Source: Methylotenera_A sp044222005
Lineage (GTDB): Bacteria; Pseudomonadota; Gammaproteobacteria; Burkholderiales; Methylophilaceae
Length of the DNA: 64,000 nucleotides
Reading direction: 5' to 3'
NCBI GenBank assembly: GCA_044222005.1
Contig: JBGANY010000005.1
Span: 54,168-118,167, forward strand
This document shows, in pieces, positions 17,918-27,754 of the stretch. How positions within the stretch are numbered: the stretch's first letter is position 1; every line of letters begins with the position of its first letter. The notes beneath the pieces were generated by a model. It searched no databases. It was not told where the DNA came from and saw only the letters and a list, made by a program, of their open reading frames with translations. A program made the translations under genes and the position numbers.

Positions 17918-18912
17918 AACAGCCTTTTATCACCGGCTTAATGCTTGGCTGCCTACTTCCTTTCCAGACTGTGCAGGCAGCGATAGCCCTGCCTATTGAA
18001 GCGCGCCTGCTGGGTTACGAGGGAACTATCACCAGCCGTAATTTACGTGCCCATGACAGCAAAAGTATGACCACCAGCATTGTCACTGATGGCGTGGTGC
18101 TGCACTGGCATCAAACCGACCCGAAATCATCGCTGATTTCCGCTGCCAGTACGTTAGATTGTGGATCTTTCGATTATTTTGAATTCAAAGTGCATCTGCT
18201 AGGGACGGGGAGTCGCAAGGACATTTGCAATGTGCTGTGGCAGGCAGAAACCAAGTTCAAGTACGACCCCAACACAGCCTATATGCTTATAGATAAAAAG
18301 CAGGGCATGTTTTACCGCACGGCAAAGGCCTGGTATCGACTGGCTTTTGATCAGGACATTGCGCTAAGCCGCAAAACTACCAATTATTTTGAGGCCGATT
18401 TGCCGCGCTACCATCCCAAGATTGAGGATAAATGGGGCATCAGCCAGCATGGGGTGCTGGCGCATTATACGCAAGGCGAGGTGCATTTATATGCGCCAGG
18501 CGAAGTGATTCCCACCGATGATGGGCCTTATACTGTCAAAGCGGTGATGTCTGAGGAGGACCTCTTTAAACTGCGTAGCATGCAAATGGCGAAAAAGATA
18601 GGCCAATCTCTAGCCGAATCCAGTAAGATCTCGGTCGCCGAATCCATCGAAGCTGCACGCCGCGAAGGTGCCGAAGTTACCGTGGTTGAAAAGCCGGATT
18701 CATCCGAGAAACGTGCGCCAGTAGTGCTCATGCTCGCCGTTGTTGTTCTTGCCGCCATTGGCGGGATAACGCTAGTGCGGTTAATCGTCAGATGGATTTG
18801 GCCTAAAAAATACAGGGGGGGACTGCCGCCAGAGCCGGAAAGGGAAAGGATGCCGCCTCTGCCAGATCAACCGAAAACAGACGATCAGCCGCTACCCCCT
18901 CCAATTAAATAA
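17914..18912 (+). CDS. Membrane-anchored protein of unknown function, partner of the DUF4189 protein
   Basis: 332 residues. The start is taken at ATG 17914, which overlaps the upstream stop; a longer frame exists upstream but lies inside the DUF4189 gene. Visible parts: N-terminal signal peptide (cut after VQA, about residue 22), a 240-residue presumably periplasmic region with two cysteines (C83, C105), one transmembrane helix at about 269-296 (APVVLMLAVVVLAAIGG), and a Pro-rich cytoplasmic tail (PPEPERERMPPLP). I recognise no domain. The coupling suggests both proteins act together at the cell envelope. Confidence 0.7.
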   Translation: MKQPFITGLMLGCLLPFQTVQAAIALPIEARLLGYEGTITSRNLRAHDSKSMTTSIVTDGVVLHWHQTDPKSSLISAASTLDCGSFDYFEFKVHLLGTGSRKDICNVLWQAETKFKYDPNTAYMLIDKKQGMFYRTAKAWYRLAFDQDIALSRKTTNYFEADLPRYHPKIEDKWGISQHGVLAHYTQGEVHLYAPGEVIPTDDGPYTVKAVMSEEDLFKLRSMQMAKKIGQSLAESSKISVAESIEAARREGAEVTVVEKPDSSEKRAPVVLMLAVVVLAAIGGITLVRLIVRWIWPKKYRGGLPPEPERERMPPLPDQPKTDDQPLPPPIK

Positions 18913-19028
18913 CCATATAGTCCGGCAACTCAAAATACTTTAAGATATATGCGCTGGAAGCCCCATGGATATTGCCTCGAAGGGCATATGTTTTATGCTT
19001 AACTTAAGACAACTAAATTAAAAAAACA

Positions 19029-19193
19029 TTAAAACTCCACCATTTCAAACTCGGTTTTACTTGCACCGCATTCCGGGCATTTCCAGTCTGCAGGAACATC
19101 TTCCCAACGCGTACCGGGCGGAATGCCATCTTCCGGCCAGCCTTTTTCTTCTTCGTAAATAAAACCGCAAACCACACACATCCAAGTTTTCAT
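19029..19193 (-). CDS. Rubredoxin
   Basis: 54 residues. The Fe(SCys)4 site is formed by C6-x2-C9 (CVVC) and C39-x2-C42 (CPEC), with the usual GWPEDGIPPGTRWEDVP loop between them. It is a soluble one-electron carrier, often linked to peroxide or superoxide detoxification or alkane oxidation. It lies between the DUF4189 pair (convergent) and katG (same strand, separated by the katG terminator), so it is probably transcribed on its own. The ribosome site is AGGAAT. Confidence 0.95.
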   Translation of the reverse strand: MKTWMCVVCGFIYEEEKGWPEDGIPPGTRWEDVPADWKCPECGASKTEFEMVEF

Positions 19194-19244
19194 CTGTAAT
19201 TCCTTAAATCAGCAAAACATAAATTAGCTTACTCTTAATGCGAC

Positions 19245-19285
19245 AATAAAAAAACGGATGCTTGGGATAGACCAAGCATCCGTTT
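19245..19285 (-). terminator. katG terminator
   Basis: A 14-bp perfect stem (AAACGGATGCTTGG / CCAAGCATCCGTTT, 19252-19265 and 19272-19285) with loop GATAGA, followed on the minus strand by a run of T residues. It lies 14 nt after the katG stop. Confidence 0.9.
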
Positions 19286-19298
19286 AGTTCGTCAATGA

Positions 19299-21473
<2,175 letters not shown>

Positions 21474-21566
21474 AGTAAAATTCCTTTCTCATTAAAGTGG
21501 ATAACTGCGCTTTTAATATCAGTGTCATAGATTTCTCCATTTGTTGTTCGTGGTTAGGAGCTAAAG

Positions 21567-21644
21567 TTAATAAAAATTCCAAACGTAGTCAGCCAATAGT
21601 TCAACTAATATTTGGCTAGCGGTTTCAAAAGTAGATTTAAGCAT
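21567..21644 (-). CDS. Possible 25-residue leader peptide upstream of katG
   Basis: ATG at 21642-21644 preceded by an excellent ribosome site (TAAGGAGG, 6 nt spacing) opens a 25-codon frame: MLKSTFETASQI, then LVELLADYVWNFY, stop. Amphipathic, aromatic at the C-terminus. It lies about 95 nt upstream of the katG start on the same strand, in a 355-nt region without annotated genes (21474-21828). I do not recognise it; it could be a small regulatory or membrane-interacting peptide or a chance frame with a good ribosome site. Confidence 0.4.
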   Translation of the reverse strand: MLKSTFETASQILVELLADYVWNFY

Positions 21645-21736
21645 ATTTGCCTCCTTAATCGTCATCATTTTTTACGCTTGAACTGCATTGTAGAGTGCAC
21701 AATACGATTTGTATAATTGTATGTTTTGATATTGTT

Positions 21737-21777
21737 GATAAATAATATTTATCGATGTATGATAAACGAAATTTATG
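21737..21777. promoter_or_regulatory. Candidate OxyR/LysR-type operator between katG and oxyR
   Basis: GATAAATAATATTTATC (21737-21753) is a perfect inverted repeat about one base and has the GATA-N9-TATC form of the OxyR half-operator. Seven bases further GATAAACGAAATTTATG (21761-21777) is a partial second copy. Tandem sites are what a tetrameric LysR-type regulator binds in a divergent promoter. Inferred only. Confidence 0.4.
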
Positions 21778-21789
21778 AATTATTAATGA

Positions 21790-22632
21790 ATAGCAGAAAA
21801 GTGCTTTGTCACACAGCCTGCGCTGAGTTTGGCGATTAAAAAGCTGGAAGAAGAATTGAATGTGATTATCTTTGAGCGCAGCCGTACCGATGTCACCATG
21901 ACAGAAATCGGCGAGAAAATCGTTGAGCAGGCATCGAAAGTGCTGGAAGAAACCGCGCGTATTAAACAGCTGGCCGAACTGGGTAAAAACCAGCTAAAAG
22001 GCGCATTAAAGCTGGGCATGATCCATTCGGTGGGTCCTTATCTATTGCCTGAAATTATCCCGATATTGCGCAAAACCGCGCCGGAAATGCCGCTGGAGAT
22101 AGAAGAAAATTTAACTGCGAATCTGGAAACGCAGCTACGCAACGGCGTGATTGATGCAGCGATTATCGCGCTGCCATTCGATGTGCCCGGCCTGCAATAT
22201 CGCGCCTTGTATGACGAGGAGTTTGATGTAGTCGTACCCAGCAGCCATCATTGGGCGCATCGCAAGCATATCCGGCCGGAAGAACTGGCAGACGAAAAAG
22301 TGTTATTGCTGAATAGCGGCCATTGCTTTAGCAACCAAGTGACGCAAGCCTGTCCGGAGCTTTCGCGCAAAGGCGAAATTTTGCAGGGTAATTCGCTAGA
22401 AACCATACGCAATATGGTGGCCTCGAATTTAGGCATTACCGTGTTGCCATGCTCGGCGACGGCAGAGCGTTATCATAATCCATTGCTTAAGGTAATTCCA
22501 TTTGCAAATCCTGCCCCCACACGGCGCATCGCGATTGCTTGGCGTAAGAGTTTTGTGCGGCTGGAAGCCATCGAAAAAATTGCTGAGGCGATTCAAGCCG
22601 TCGATTCGGATTATATGAAAACTGTACATTAG
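21790..22632 (+). pseudogene. oxyR: OxyR-type LysR regulator lacking its 5' end
   Basis: From codon 21793 the frame reads AEKCFVTQPALSLAIKKLEE, which matches OxyR/LysR helix-turn-helix sequences from about residue 22 onward. The ligand-binding domain is complete, including the redox cysteines C166 and C175 (numbered from TTG 21829; GHCFSNQVTQAC, nine residues apart as in E. coli Cys199/Cys208). But TAA and TGA stops at 21784-21789 precede it, and the first ~21 residues with the start codon are missing. The only standard start left is TTG 21829, which would delete the recognition helix. Probably non-functional as a DNA-binding regulator, or mis-assembled. It is divergent from katG, its usual target. 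Confidence 0.8.
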
Positions 22633-22684
22633 CGGCAGTTGCAGACAATAAAAAAGGCGCAACCCAACTTAGGCGCGCCTAATT

Positions 22685-22709
22685 AAAAAGGCGCACTAGG
22701 CGCCTTTTT
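22685..22709. terminator. Bidirectional terminator between oxyR remnant and pqqA
   Basis: Stem AAAAAGGCGC / GCGCCTTTTT with loop ACTAG. Convergent genes lie on both sides. A second GGCGC-containing stretch just upstream (22665-22680) resembles it. Confidence 0.85.
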
Positions 22710-22738
22710 ATACCCTTAGAACATATGATTCTTTGAAA

Positions 22739-22810
22739 CTATTTGTTCATTACGTACATTGTCACTTCGAAACCGAAACGCATTTCAGTAGCAGCTGGTT
22801 TTGTCCACAT
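22739..22810 (-). CDS. pqqA: PQQ precursor peptide PqqA
   Basis: 23-residue ribosomally made precursor of pyrroloquinoline quinone: MWTKPAATEMRFGFEVTMY, then VMNK. The invariant Glu15 and Tyr19 (E-V-T-M-Y), which PqqE cross-links to form the cofactor, are present, and the N-terminal MWTKP is typical. Ribosome site AGGAGA 6 nt before ATG. No pqqB, C, D or E gene is nearby, so the gene is an orphan copy, as seen in methylotrophs that need much PQQ for methanol dehydrogenases. Too short for ordinary gene finders. Confidence 0.95.
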   Translation of the reverse strand: MWTKPAATEMRFGFEVTMYVMNK

Positions 22811-22841
22811 GGTAGTTCTCCTAATCAGTTAATTAATAAAT

Positions 22842-22867
22842 ACTACACAATCTATGAGTTGTATAGT
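22842..22867. promoter_or_regulatory. Inverted repeat upstream of pqqA
   Basis: ACTACACAA and TTGTATAGT (8 of 9 bases complementary) flank an 8-nt spacer, 31 nt upstream of the pqqA start. It could be an operator or an mRNA hairpin in the pqqA leader. Weak evidence. Confidence 0.3.
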
Positions 22868-22904
22868 ACTGAATAGTTGAACGTAAAGCTTGTGTGATGT
22901 TATT

Positions 22905-22929
22905 AAAAACGACTCATGAAAATCATGAG
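22905..22929 (-). terminator. Terminator after the DUF3426 gene
   Basis: CTCATGA / TCATGAG, a perfect 7-bp stem with a 3-nt loop, followed on the minus strand by CG and five T residues. It separates the accB-accC-prmA-DUF3426 unit from pqqA. Confidence 0.55.
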
Positions 22930-22951
22930 AAGCTATGTTAACTATTAAGGC

Positions 22952-23866
22952 CTAGTAAACGATTAACACGCGGTAGCCGGCTACCGCGACGTCTTTCACA
23001 TTGATAGCGAGATTAATACGTACTTCATCGCGTGAGCCGATTCCTGCAGCCACATCGGCATTGGCAGGCAGATATTCACCAGGCTTGATCAATCTTCTTA
23101 ACACTGGCTGCTCTGAAGTGTCGGTAAGCGTAAGCTCAATATTGGGGTAAGCCTGTGCATGGCTGGCGTTATTAATAAGCAGGCTGGAGAATCTAATCAC
23201 ACCCTGATAATGCTCGTCCTCCTGCATGTCAGAATCATCAATGGTGAGTAAATCCAGATTTTTGGGTAATTTTACTTCACAATTAAGTGCTGCACAGGCT
23301 TGCACTAAATTAGGCTTGAATTGCGGATAATCGGCTGCGATGGTTGTGCGCATGAAATAAATGATTTGCAAACCAGCCAAAATCGCCAGCATCAGGCTTA
23401 AAAGCACTAACCTGATATCCAGCTTGGTTTTTCGCCTGAGAAACTTCGGATCAGCCGACAAATCTTCAATAATGATAGGTGATTGTATCTGGTCGGTATC
23501 GTAAGCTTCAATAACTTCATGAACTTCATGCCGGGGTTCAACAACAATCTCGCTAACATTAGGGCTGTCTGGTTCATGGTTGGACCCAAGATTTTCCAAG
23601 TCTGGAACAGATTCCAACACCACATTCAAAACTTGGCTGATCGGCTTTTCATCTACAGCGGATGCAGGCACTTTATCTTGCGTTTCAAGGCTGGCGTTGT
23701 ATTCTGCCGCGCTCTGAATGTCATCAGGAATTTCAGTGAGGCGGTTTTTTGCGTTAAAGATATGTTCGCAATGGCCACACTGCACTTTGCCACGATGTGC
23801 CTTCAAGTGCTCCGTTTTAAGCAAAAATTGCGTTTCACAAACTGGGCAAGAGGTGATGTAGTTCAT
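22952..23866 (-). CDS. Zinc-ribbon, DUF3426 membrane protein
   Basis: 304 residues. N-terminal MJ0042-type zinc ribbon (C7, C10, C30, C33: CPVC ... CGHC), an acidic low-complexity linker, one transmembrane helix at about residues 150-172 (LVLLSLMLAILAGLQIIYF), then a C-terminal DUF3426 domain. Found next to prmA throughout betaproteobacteria; function unknown. It overlaps prmA by 4 nt. Confidence 0.85.
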   Translation of the reverse strand: MNYITSCPVCETQFLLKTEHLKAHRGKVQCGHCEHIFNAKNRLTEIPDDIQSAAEYNASLETQDKVPASAVDEKPISQVLNVVLESVPDLENLGSNHEPDSPNVSEIVVEPRHEVHEVIEAYDTDQIQSPIIIEDLSADPKFLRRKTKLDIRLVLLSLMLAILAGLQIIYFMRTTIAADYPQFKPNLVQACAALNCEVKLPKNLDLLTIDDSDMQEDEHYQGVIRFSSLLINNASHAQAYPNIELTLTDTSEQPVLRRLIKPGEYLPANADVAAGIGSRDEVRINLAINVKDVAVAGYRVLIVY

Positions 23867-24747
23867 TTTTTTGTGCCGGTCAGCAATATCCAGGCGTCAT
23901 TTTGTCTGGGCGCGTCCATATCAAACCATTCGCTGTAGCGCGCAGTTAACGCCTCTTTCTGGCTTTCTAATATGCCTGATAATGCTATTTTACCGCCAGT
24001 TTTGCAATATTTTGCAAGCGCGGGTGCCAGCACCATCAAGGCGCTGGATAAAATATTGGCGACAACAACATCAAATGCCCGGTGGGTAAACGCATTTGCG
24101 TTAAAAAATTCGATATCCACCTTATTTTGCCGAGCGTTGTAGTCGCTTGCAATAATGGCCTGGTCGTCAATATCTACGCCAACCACAGATTCCGCGCCTA
24201 ATTTTTTAGCTGCAATCGCTAAAATGCCCGATCCACAGCCATAATCCAGTACGCTTGGCATAGCTTTTTGCTGTGTAAGCCATTCCAGACACAAACTTGT
24301 CGTCGGGTGGCTACCCGTGCCGAAAGCCAGCCCGGGATCCAGCACGATATTGATTGCATCTTCATCTGGAGCCACATGCCACGTGGGCACAATCCATAAT
24401 TTATCTGTAATTTTAATAGGGTCGAACTGCGCCTGCGTGGTGCGTACCCAGTCTTGCTCGGCAATAATTTCAGTGCTGTACTGAAATTTGGCAGTCGCCG
24501 TTTCCTGGCTAAGGGCGTCGAGGATTTGGTTTACATCAGCATCTTCATTGAACATGGCCGTCACAATATTTTGCTGCCAAATACCCGGCGGCGGGTCGCC
24601 TGGTTCACCAAATATCGCCTGCTCAGCCAGCGTCTCTGCGTTAGCATCCTCGATGCTGGCCGAAAGCGCGCCTATATTCATCAATGCGTCGCTGATCGCA
24701 TCCGCATTTTGCTCATTCGCCCGAATTTTAAGTAATAGCCACGCCAC
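23863..24747 (-). CDS. prmA: Ribosomal protein L11 methyltransferase
   Basis: 294 residues. It trimethylates L11. An N-terminal substrate-recognition domain is followed by the SAM motif VLDYGCGSGILAIAA (about residues 163-177), and the post-motif VVANILSSALMVLAP stands where the catalytic N-[IL] motif occurs. It lies 6 nt after accC. Confidence 0.96.
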   Translation of the reverse strand: MAWLLLKIRANEQNADAISDALMNIGALSASIEDANAETLAEQAIFGEPGDPPPGIWQQNIVTAMFNEDADVNQILDALSQETATAKFQYSTEIIAEQDWVRTTQAQFDPIKITDKLWIVPTWHVAPDEDAINIVLDPGLAFGTGSHPTTSLCLEWLTQQKAMPSVLDYGCGSGILAIAAKKLGAESVVGVDIDDQAIIASDYNARQNKVDIEFFNANAFTHRAFDVVVANILSSALMVLAPALAKYCKTGGKIALSGILESQKEALTARYSEWFDMDAPRQNDAWILLTGTKK

Positions 24748-24753
24748 AGGGTA

Positions 24754-26103
24754 CTATTTATGGCCGATACCCAGTTTTTGTTCAAGGTAATGAATGCTTG
24801 TGCCACCTAAATGAAACGCCGCATCTGCCATCAAATCCGCATGTAATGGGATGTTGGTTTTAATGCCATCCACTAACATCTCTGACAGCGCGATGCGCAT
24901 GCGCGCAATGGCTTGGTCGCGCGTCGCACCGTGTGTAATGAGCTTGCCTATCATGGAATCATAATGCGGTGGCACGGTATAGCCAGAATAAGCATGTGTG
25001 TCAATGCGCACGCCAGGACCGCCGGGCATATGGAATGTGCTGATTTTCCCCGGGGAGGGCACAAAATTATAAGGATCTTCGGCATTGATGCGGCATTCAA
25101 TGGCGTGGCCACGCAGCTCGATATCTTTTTGGCGGAATTTTAATTTCTCACCTGCTGCTACAAAAATCTGCTGCTGAACGAGATCTAGCCCGGTAATCAT
25201 TTCGGTAACGGTATGCTCAACCTGCAGGCGGGTATTCATCTCGATAAAATAAAACTCGCCGTTTTCATACAGAAATTCAAAAGTACCGGCACCGCGATAC
25301 CTGATTTTGCGGCACGCTTCTGCACAGCGCTCGCCGATTTTGTCGCGCAGTCTTGTGTTAAGCAATGGTGAAGGTGCTTCTTCAATGATTTTTTGGTGAC
25401 GGCGCTGCATGGAGCAGTCGCGGTCACCTAAAAACACCGCATTGCCATGCTGATCAGCCAAAATCTGAATTTCGATATGGCGTGGGTTTTCTAAAAACTT
25501 TTCCATGTATACCATGGGGTTGCCAAAAGCAGCCTGCGCTTCCGCTTTGGTCATAGTCACCGCGTTGATCAGTGCAGCCTCGGTATGCACAACACGCATG
25601 CCGCGGCCGCCGCCGCCGCCGGCCGCTTTGATAATGACAGGGTAGCCGATTTTTTTGGCAGTCTTGATGATTTCAGCAGAGTCGTCAGGGAGCGCGCCAT
25701 CAGAGCCGGGCACACAAGGCACACCGGCTTTTTTCATCGCATCTTTGGCAGAGACTTTATCGCCCATCAGGCGGATTGTCTCGGCGCGCGGACCAATAAA
25801 CACAAAGCCGCTTTGTTCTACGCGCTCTGCAAAATCGGCGTTTTCTGATAAAAACCCATAACCCGGGTGAATTGCCTGGGCGTCAGTTACTTCGGCAGCG
25901 CTGATTACGGCCGGAATATTCAAATAGCTTAAACTTGAAGCCGCAGGGCCAATGCAGACAGATTCATCGGCGAGCTTGACGTATTTGGCATCTTTGTCTG
26001 CCTCGGAATGCACCGCAACGGTTTTAATACCCAATTCGCGACAGGCGCGCTGTACACGAAGGGCTATTTCGCCGCGGTTAGCGATTAGTATTTTCTCAAA
26101 CAT
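24754..26103 (-). CDS. accC: Acetyl-CoA carboxylase, biotin carboxylase subunit
   Basis: 449-residue ATP-grasp enzyme that carboxylates the biotin on AccB, the first step of fatty-acid synthesis. Starts MFEKILIANRGEIALRV; glycine-rich loop KAAGGGGGRGMRVV (about residues 159-172); catalytic EMNTRLQVEHTVTE (about 287-300). It lies 2 nt after accB and is clearly cotranscribed. Confidence 0.98.
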   Translation of the reverse strand: MFEKILIANRGEIALRVQRACRELGIKTVAVHSEADKDAKYVKLADESVCIGPAASSLSYLNIPAVISAAEVTDAQAIHPGYGFLSENADFAERVEQSGFVFIGPRAETIRLMGDKVSAKDAMKKAGVPCVPGSDGALPDDSAEIIKTAKKIGYPVIIKAAGGGGGRGMRVVHTEAALINAVTMTKAEAQAAFGNPMVYMEKFLENPRHIEIQILADQHGNAVFLGDRDCSMQRRHQKIIEEAPSPLLNTRLRDKIGERCAEACRKIRYRGAGTFEFLYENGEFYFIEMNTRLQVEHTVTEMITGLDLVQQQIFVAAGEKLKFRQKDIELRGHAIECRINAEDPYNFVPSPGKISTFHMPGGPGVRIDTHAYSGYTVPPHYDSMIGKLITHGATRDQAIARMRIALSEMLVDGIKTNIPLHADLMADAAFHLGGTSIHYLEQKLGIGHK

Positions 26104-26105
26104 AT

Positions 26106-26555
26106 TTAACCAATCACAAATAAAGGTTCGCCATACTCAATGGGCTGCCCATTTTCAACAAGGATTTTTTTAATTACACCCTCGTGATCAGATTCAATTT
26201 CGTTGAGCAGTTTCATAGCCTCAATAATGCACAAGGTGTCGCCAACGGCAACCTTAGAGCCCACATCTACAAAGGGTTTGGCATCGGGTGAAGATGCGCG
26301 ATAAAAGGTGCCTACCATTGGCGATTTGACAATGTGGCCTTCAATTTCTGCAACAACGGGTGCGGCTGCTGTTGGCACTGGGGCAGCATGTGCCACAGGC
26401 GCCGATGCTGCTGTTGTATAGTGCGCCATTGGAACATGGCTTGGCATTAGCGCACGGCTGATGCGTACTTTTTCTTCGCCTTCCGTAAGTTCCAGCTCAG
26501 AAATGCCGGATTCTTCGACCAGATCGATCAGTTTTTTAAGTTTACGTAAATCCAT
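26106..26555 (-). CDS. accB: Acetyl-CoA carboxylase biotin carboxyl carrier protein
   Basis: 149 residues: N-terminal helix, an Ala/Pro-rich mobile linker (about residues 50-75), and a C-terminal biotinyl domain with the EAMKLLNEIE motif, whose Lys (about 115) receives biotin. First gene of the accB-accC-prmA unit, 42 nt downstream of aroQ. Confidence 0.98.
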   Translation of the reverse strand: MDLRKLKKLIDLVEESGISELELTEGEEKVRISRALMPSHVPMAHYTTAASAPVAHAAPVPTAAAPVVAEIEGHIVKSPMVGTFYRASSPDAKPFVDVGSKVAVGDTLCIIEAMKLLNEIESDHEGVIKKILVENGQPIEYGEPLFVIG

Positions 26556-26597
26556 AATGACCTCGAGAGACTCTTTAAGTGTAAATGATTTAACCAG

Positions 26598-27044
26598 TTA
26601 TTTGTTAAGTTGAATCACCGCAAAATTAAGCGCGGCGTTGTAACCTTCAGCGCCCAAACCGCTAATGACCCCGATAGCGATGTCGCTAAAATACGAGTGA
26701 TGCCTGAAACTTTCGCGTGCATATATATTAGATAGATGCACTTCGACGAACGGAATGTTAACCGCAGAAATGGCATCACGAATTGAAATAGAAGTATGGG
26801 TAAATGCAGCCGGATTGATGATAATGAAATCAACCTTGTTAATCGCTAAAGACTGGATTTTAGCGACAATTTCGGCTTCAGCATTGCTTTGGTAAGTTTC
26901 TAATGCGATATTGGCTTGTTTGGCCAGCTTTTGCAGGTTGCTATCAATATCAGCTAAAGTCAAGCTGCCGTAATGCTCCGGCTCACGCAACCCGAGCAGA
27001 TTAAGATTTGGGCCATGCAACACCAATACAGACCTAGTTGCCAT
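26598..27044 (-). CDS. aroQ: 3-dehydroquinate dehydratase, type II
   Basis: 148 residues; third step of the shikimate pathway. Motifs: HGPNLNLLGLREPEHYG near the N-terminus with the catalytic Tyr, NPAAFTHTS, and EVHLSNIYARESFRHHS with the lid residues. It precedes accB as in many proteobacteria. The 177-nt gap upstream (27045-27221) holds one short inverted repeat (TTCGCT/AGCGAA, 27135-27153) and probably the promoter. Confidence 0.97.
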   Translation of the reverse strand: MATRSVLVLHGPNLNLLGLREPEHYGSLTLADIDSNLQKLAKQANIALETYQSNAEAEIVAKIQSLAINKVDFIIINPAAFTHTSISIRDAISAVNIPFVEVHLSNIYARESFRHHSYFSDIAIGVISGLGAEGYNAALNFAVIQLNK

Positions 27045-27221
27045 AACGCTTCTCAGTCATTAGTGTAATAGTCAGGTTTTTGCAAACTTTCATAAACGCG
27101 AGTTTGCCGAACTTACACGTTTTTGTCTAGCAGATTCGCTGAACTTAAGCGAAGTTACCAACGTAAATATGCCTAAGTGTTTGAATCGAAAAATAAATTA
27201 TTTTATTTATTTTTCAATGTC

Positions 27222-27752
27222 TTAAAGCAGTGTTTTTAACGTTTTCTCCAATAATTGCTGGGTGACGCGTCCAAAATAGGTTTTGGCCACACTGCCGTCA
27301 GTTTTTATAATCACGGTATAAGGCAACACGCCTTTGTTATTACCTAAATGGGTGGCGATTTCCATGCCTTGCATGTCGGCGGCCAATAACGGGTAGCTGA
27401 CTTTAGTTTCTTTTACAAAATCGCTGATGGCGGCTACGTCATCAACGGCGAGGCCTAACACCACCAGGTTCTGATGTTGATAAGCGTTATGCAGTTTTGA
27501 TAGTTCGGGCATTTCTTCACGGCAGGGCGCGCACCAGGTGGCCCAGAAATTCAGTACCACAATTTTTCCGGCATAGTTTTTAAGCGCTTGTGGCTGACCT
27601 TTTTCATCAGGAAAAGTGGCCGCAAATAAAGTTTGCGTCGATGGATTGCTACCGTTTTCAGCTTGCGTATCGAGAAAAAAATGACGGATACCGAAGCCAA
27701 GTGCGATAACGAGCAGGATGTAAACAACAGGATGATCAAATTTTTTGAACAT
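27222..27752 (-). CDS. TlpA/ResA-type thiol:disulphide oxidoreductase
   Basis: 176 residues. One N-terminal signal anchor (about residues 9-27, VVYILLVIALGFGIRHFF) places the thioredoxin domain in the periplasm. Active site WATWCAPCREEMPE with CAPC. Such proteins reduce apocytochromes or other periplasmic thiols. It follows dsbD by 2 nt, so DsbD is its likely electron source. Confidence 0.92.
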   Translation of the reverse strand: MFKKFDHPVVYILLVIALGFGIRHFFLDTQAENGSNPSTQTLFAATFPDEKGQPQALKNYAGKIVVLNFWATWCAPCREEMPELSKLHNAYQHQNLVVLGLAVDDVAAISDFVKETKVSYPLLAADMQGMEIATHLGNNKGVLPYTVIIKTDGSVAKTYFGRVTQQLLEKTLKTLL

Positions 27753-27754
27753 GT

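Noticed and set aside
27135..27153. TTCGCT/AGCGAA inverted repeat as a terminator of the TlpA-like gene
   Set aside because: No T-run follows on the minus strand and the stem is only 6 bp.
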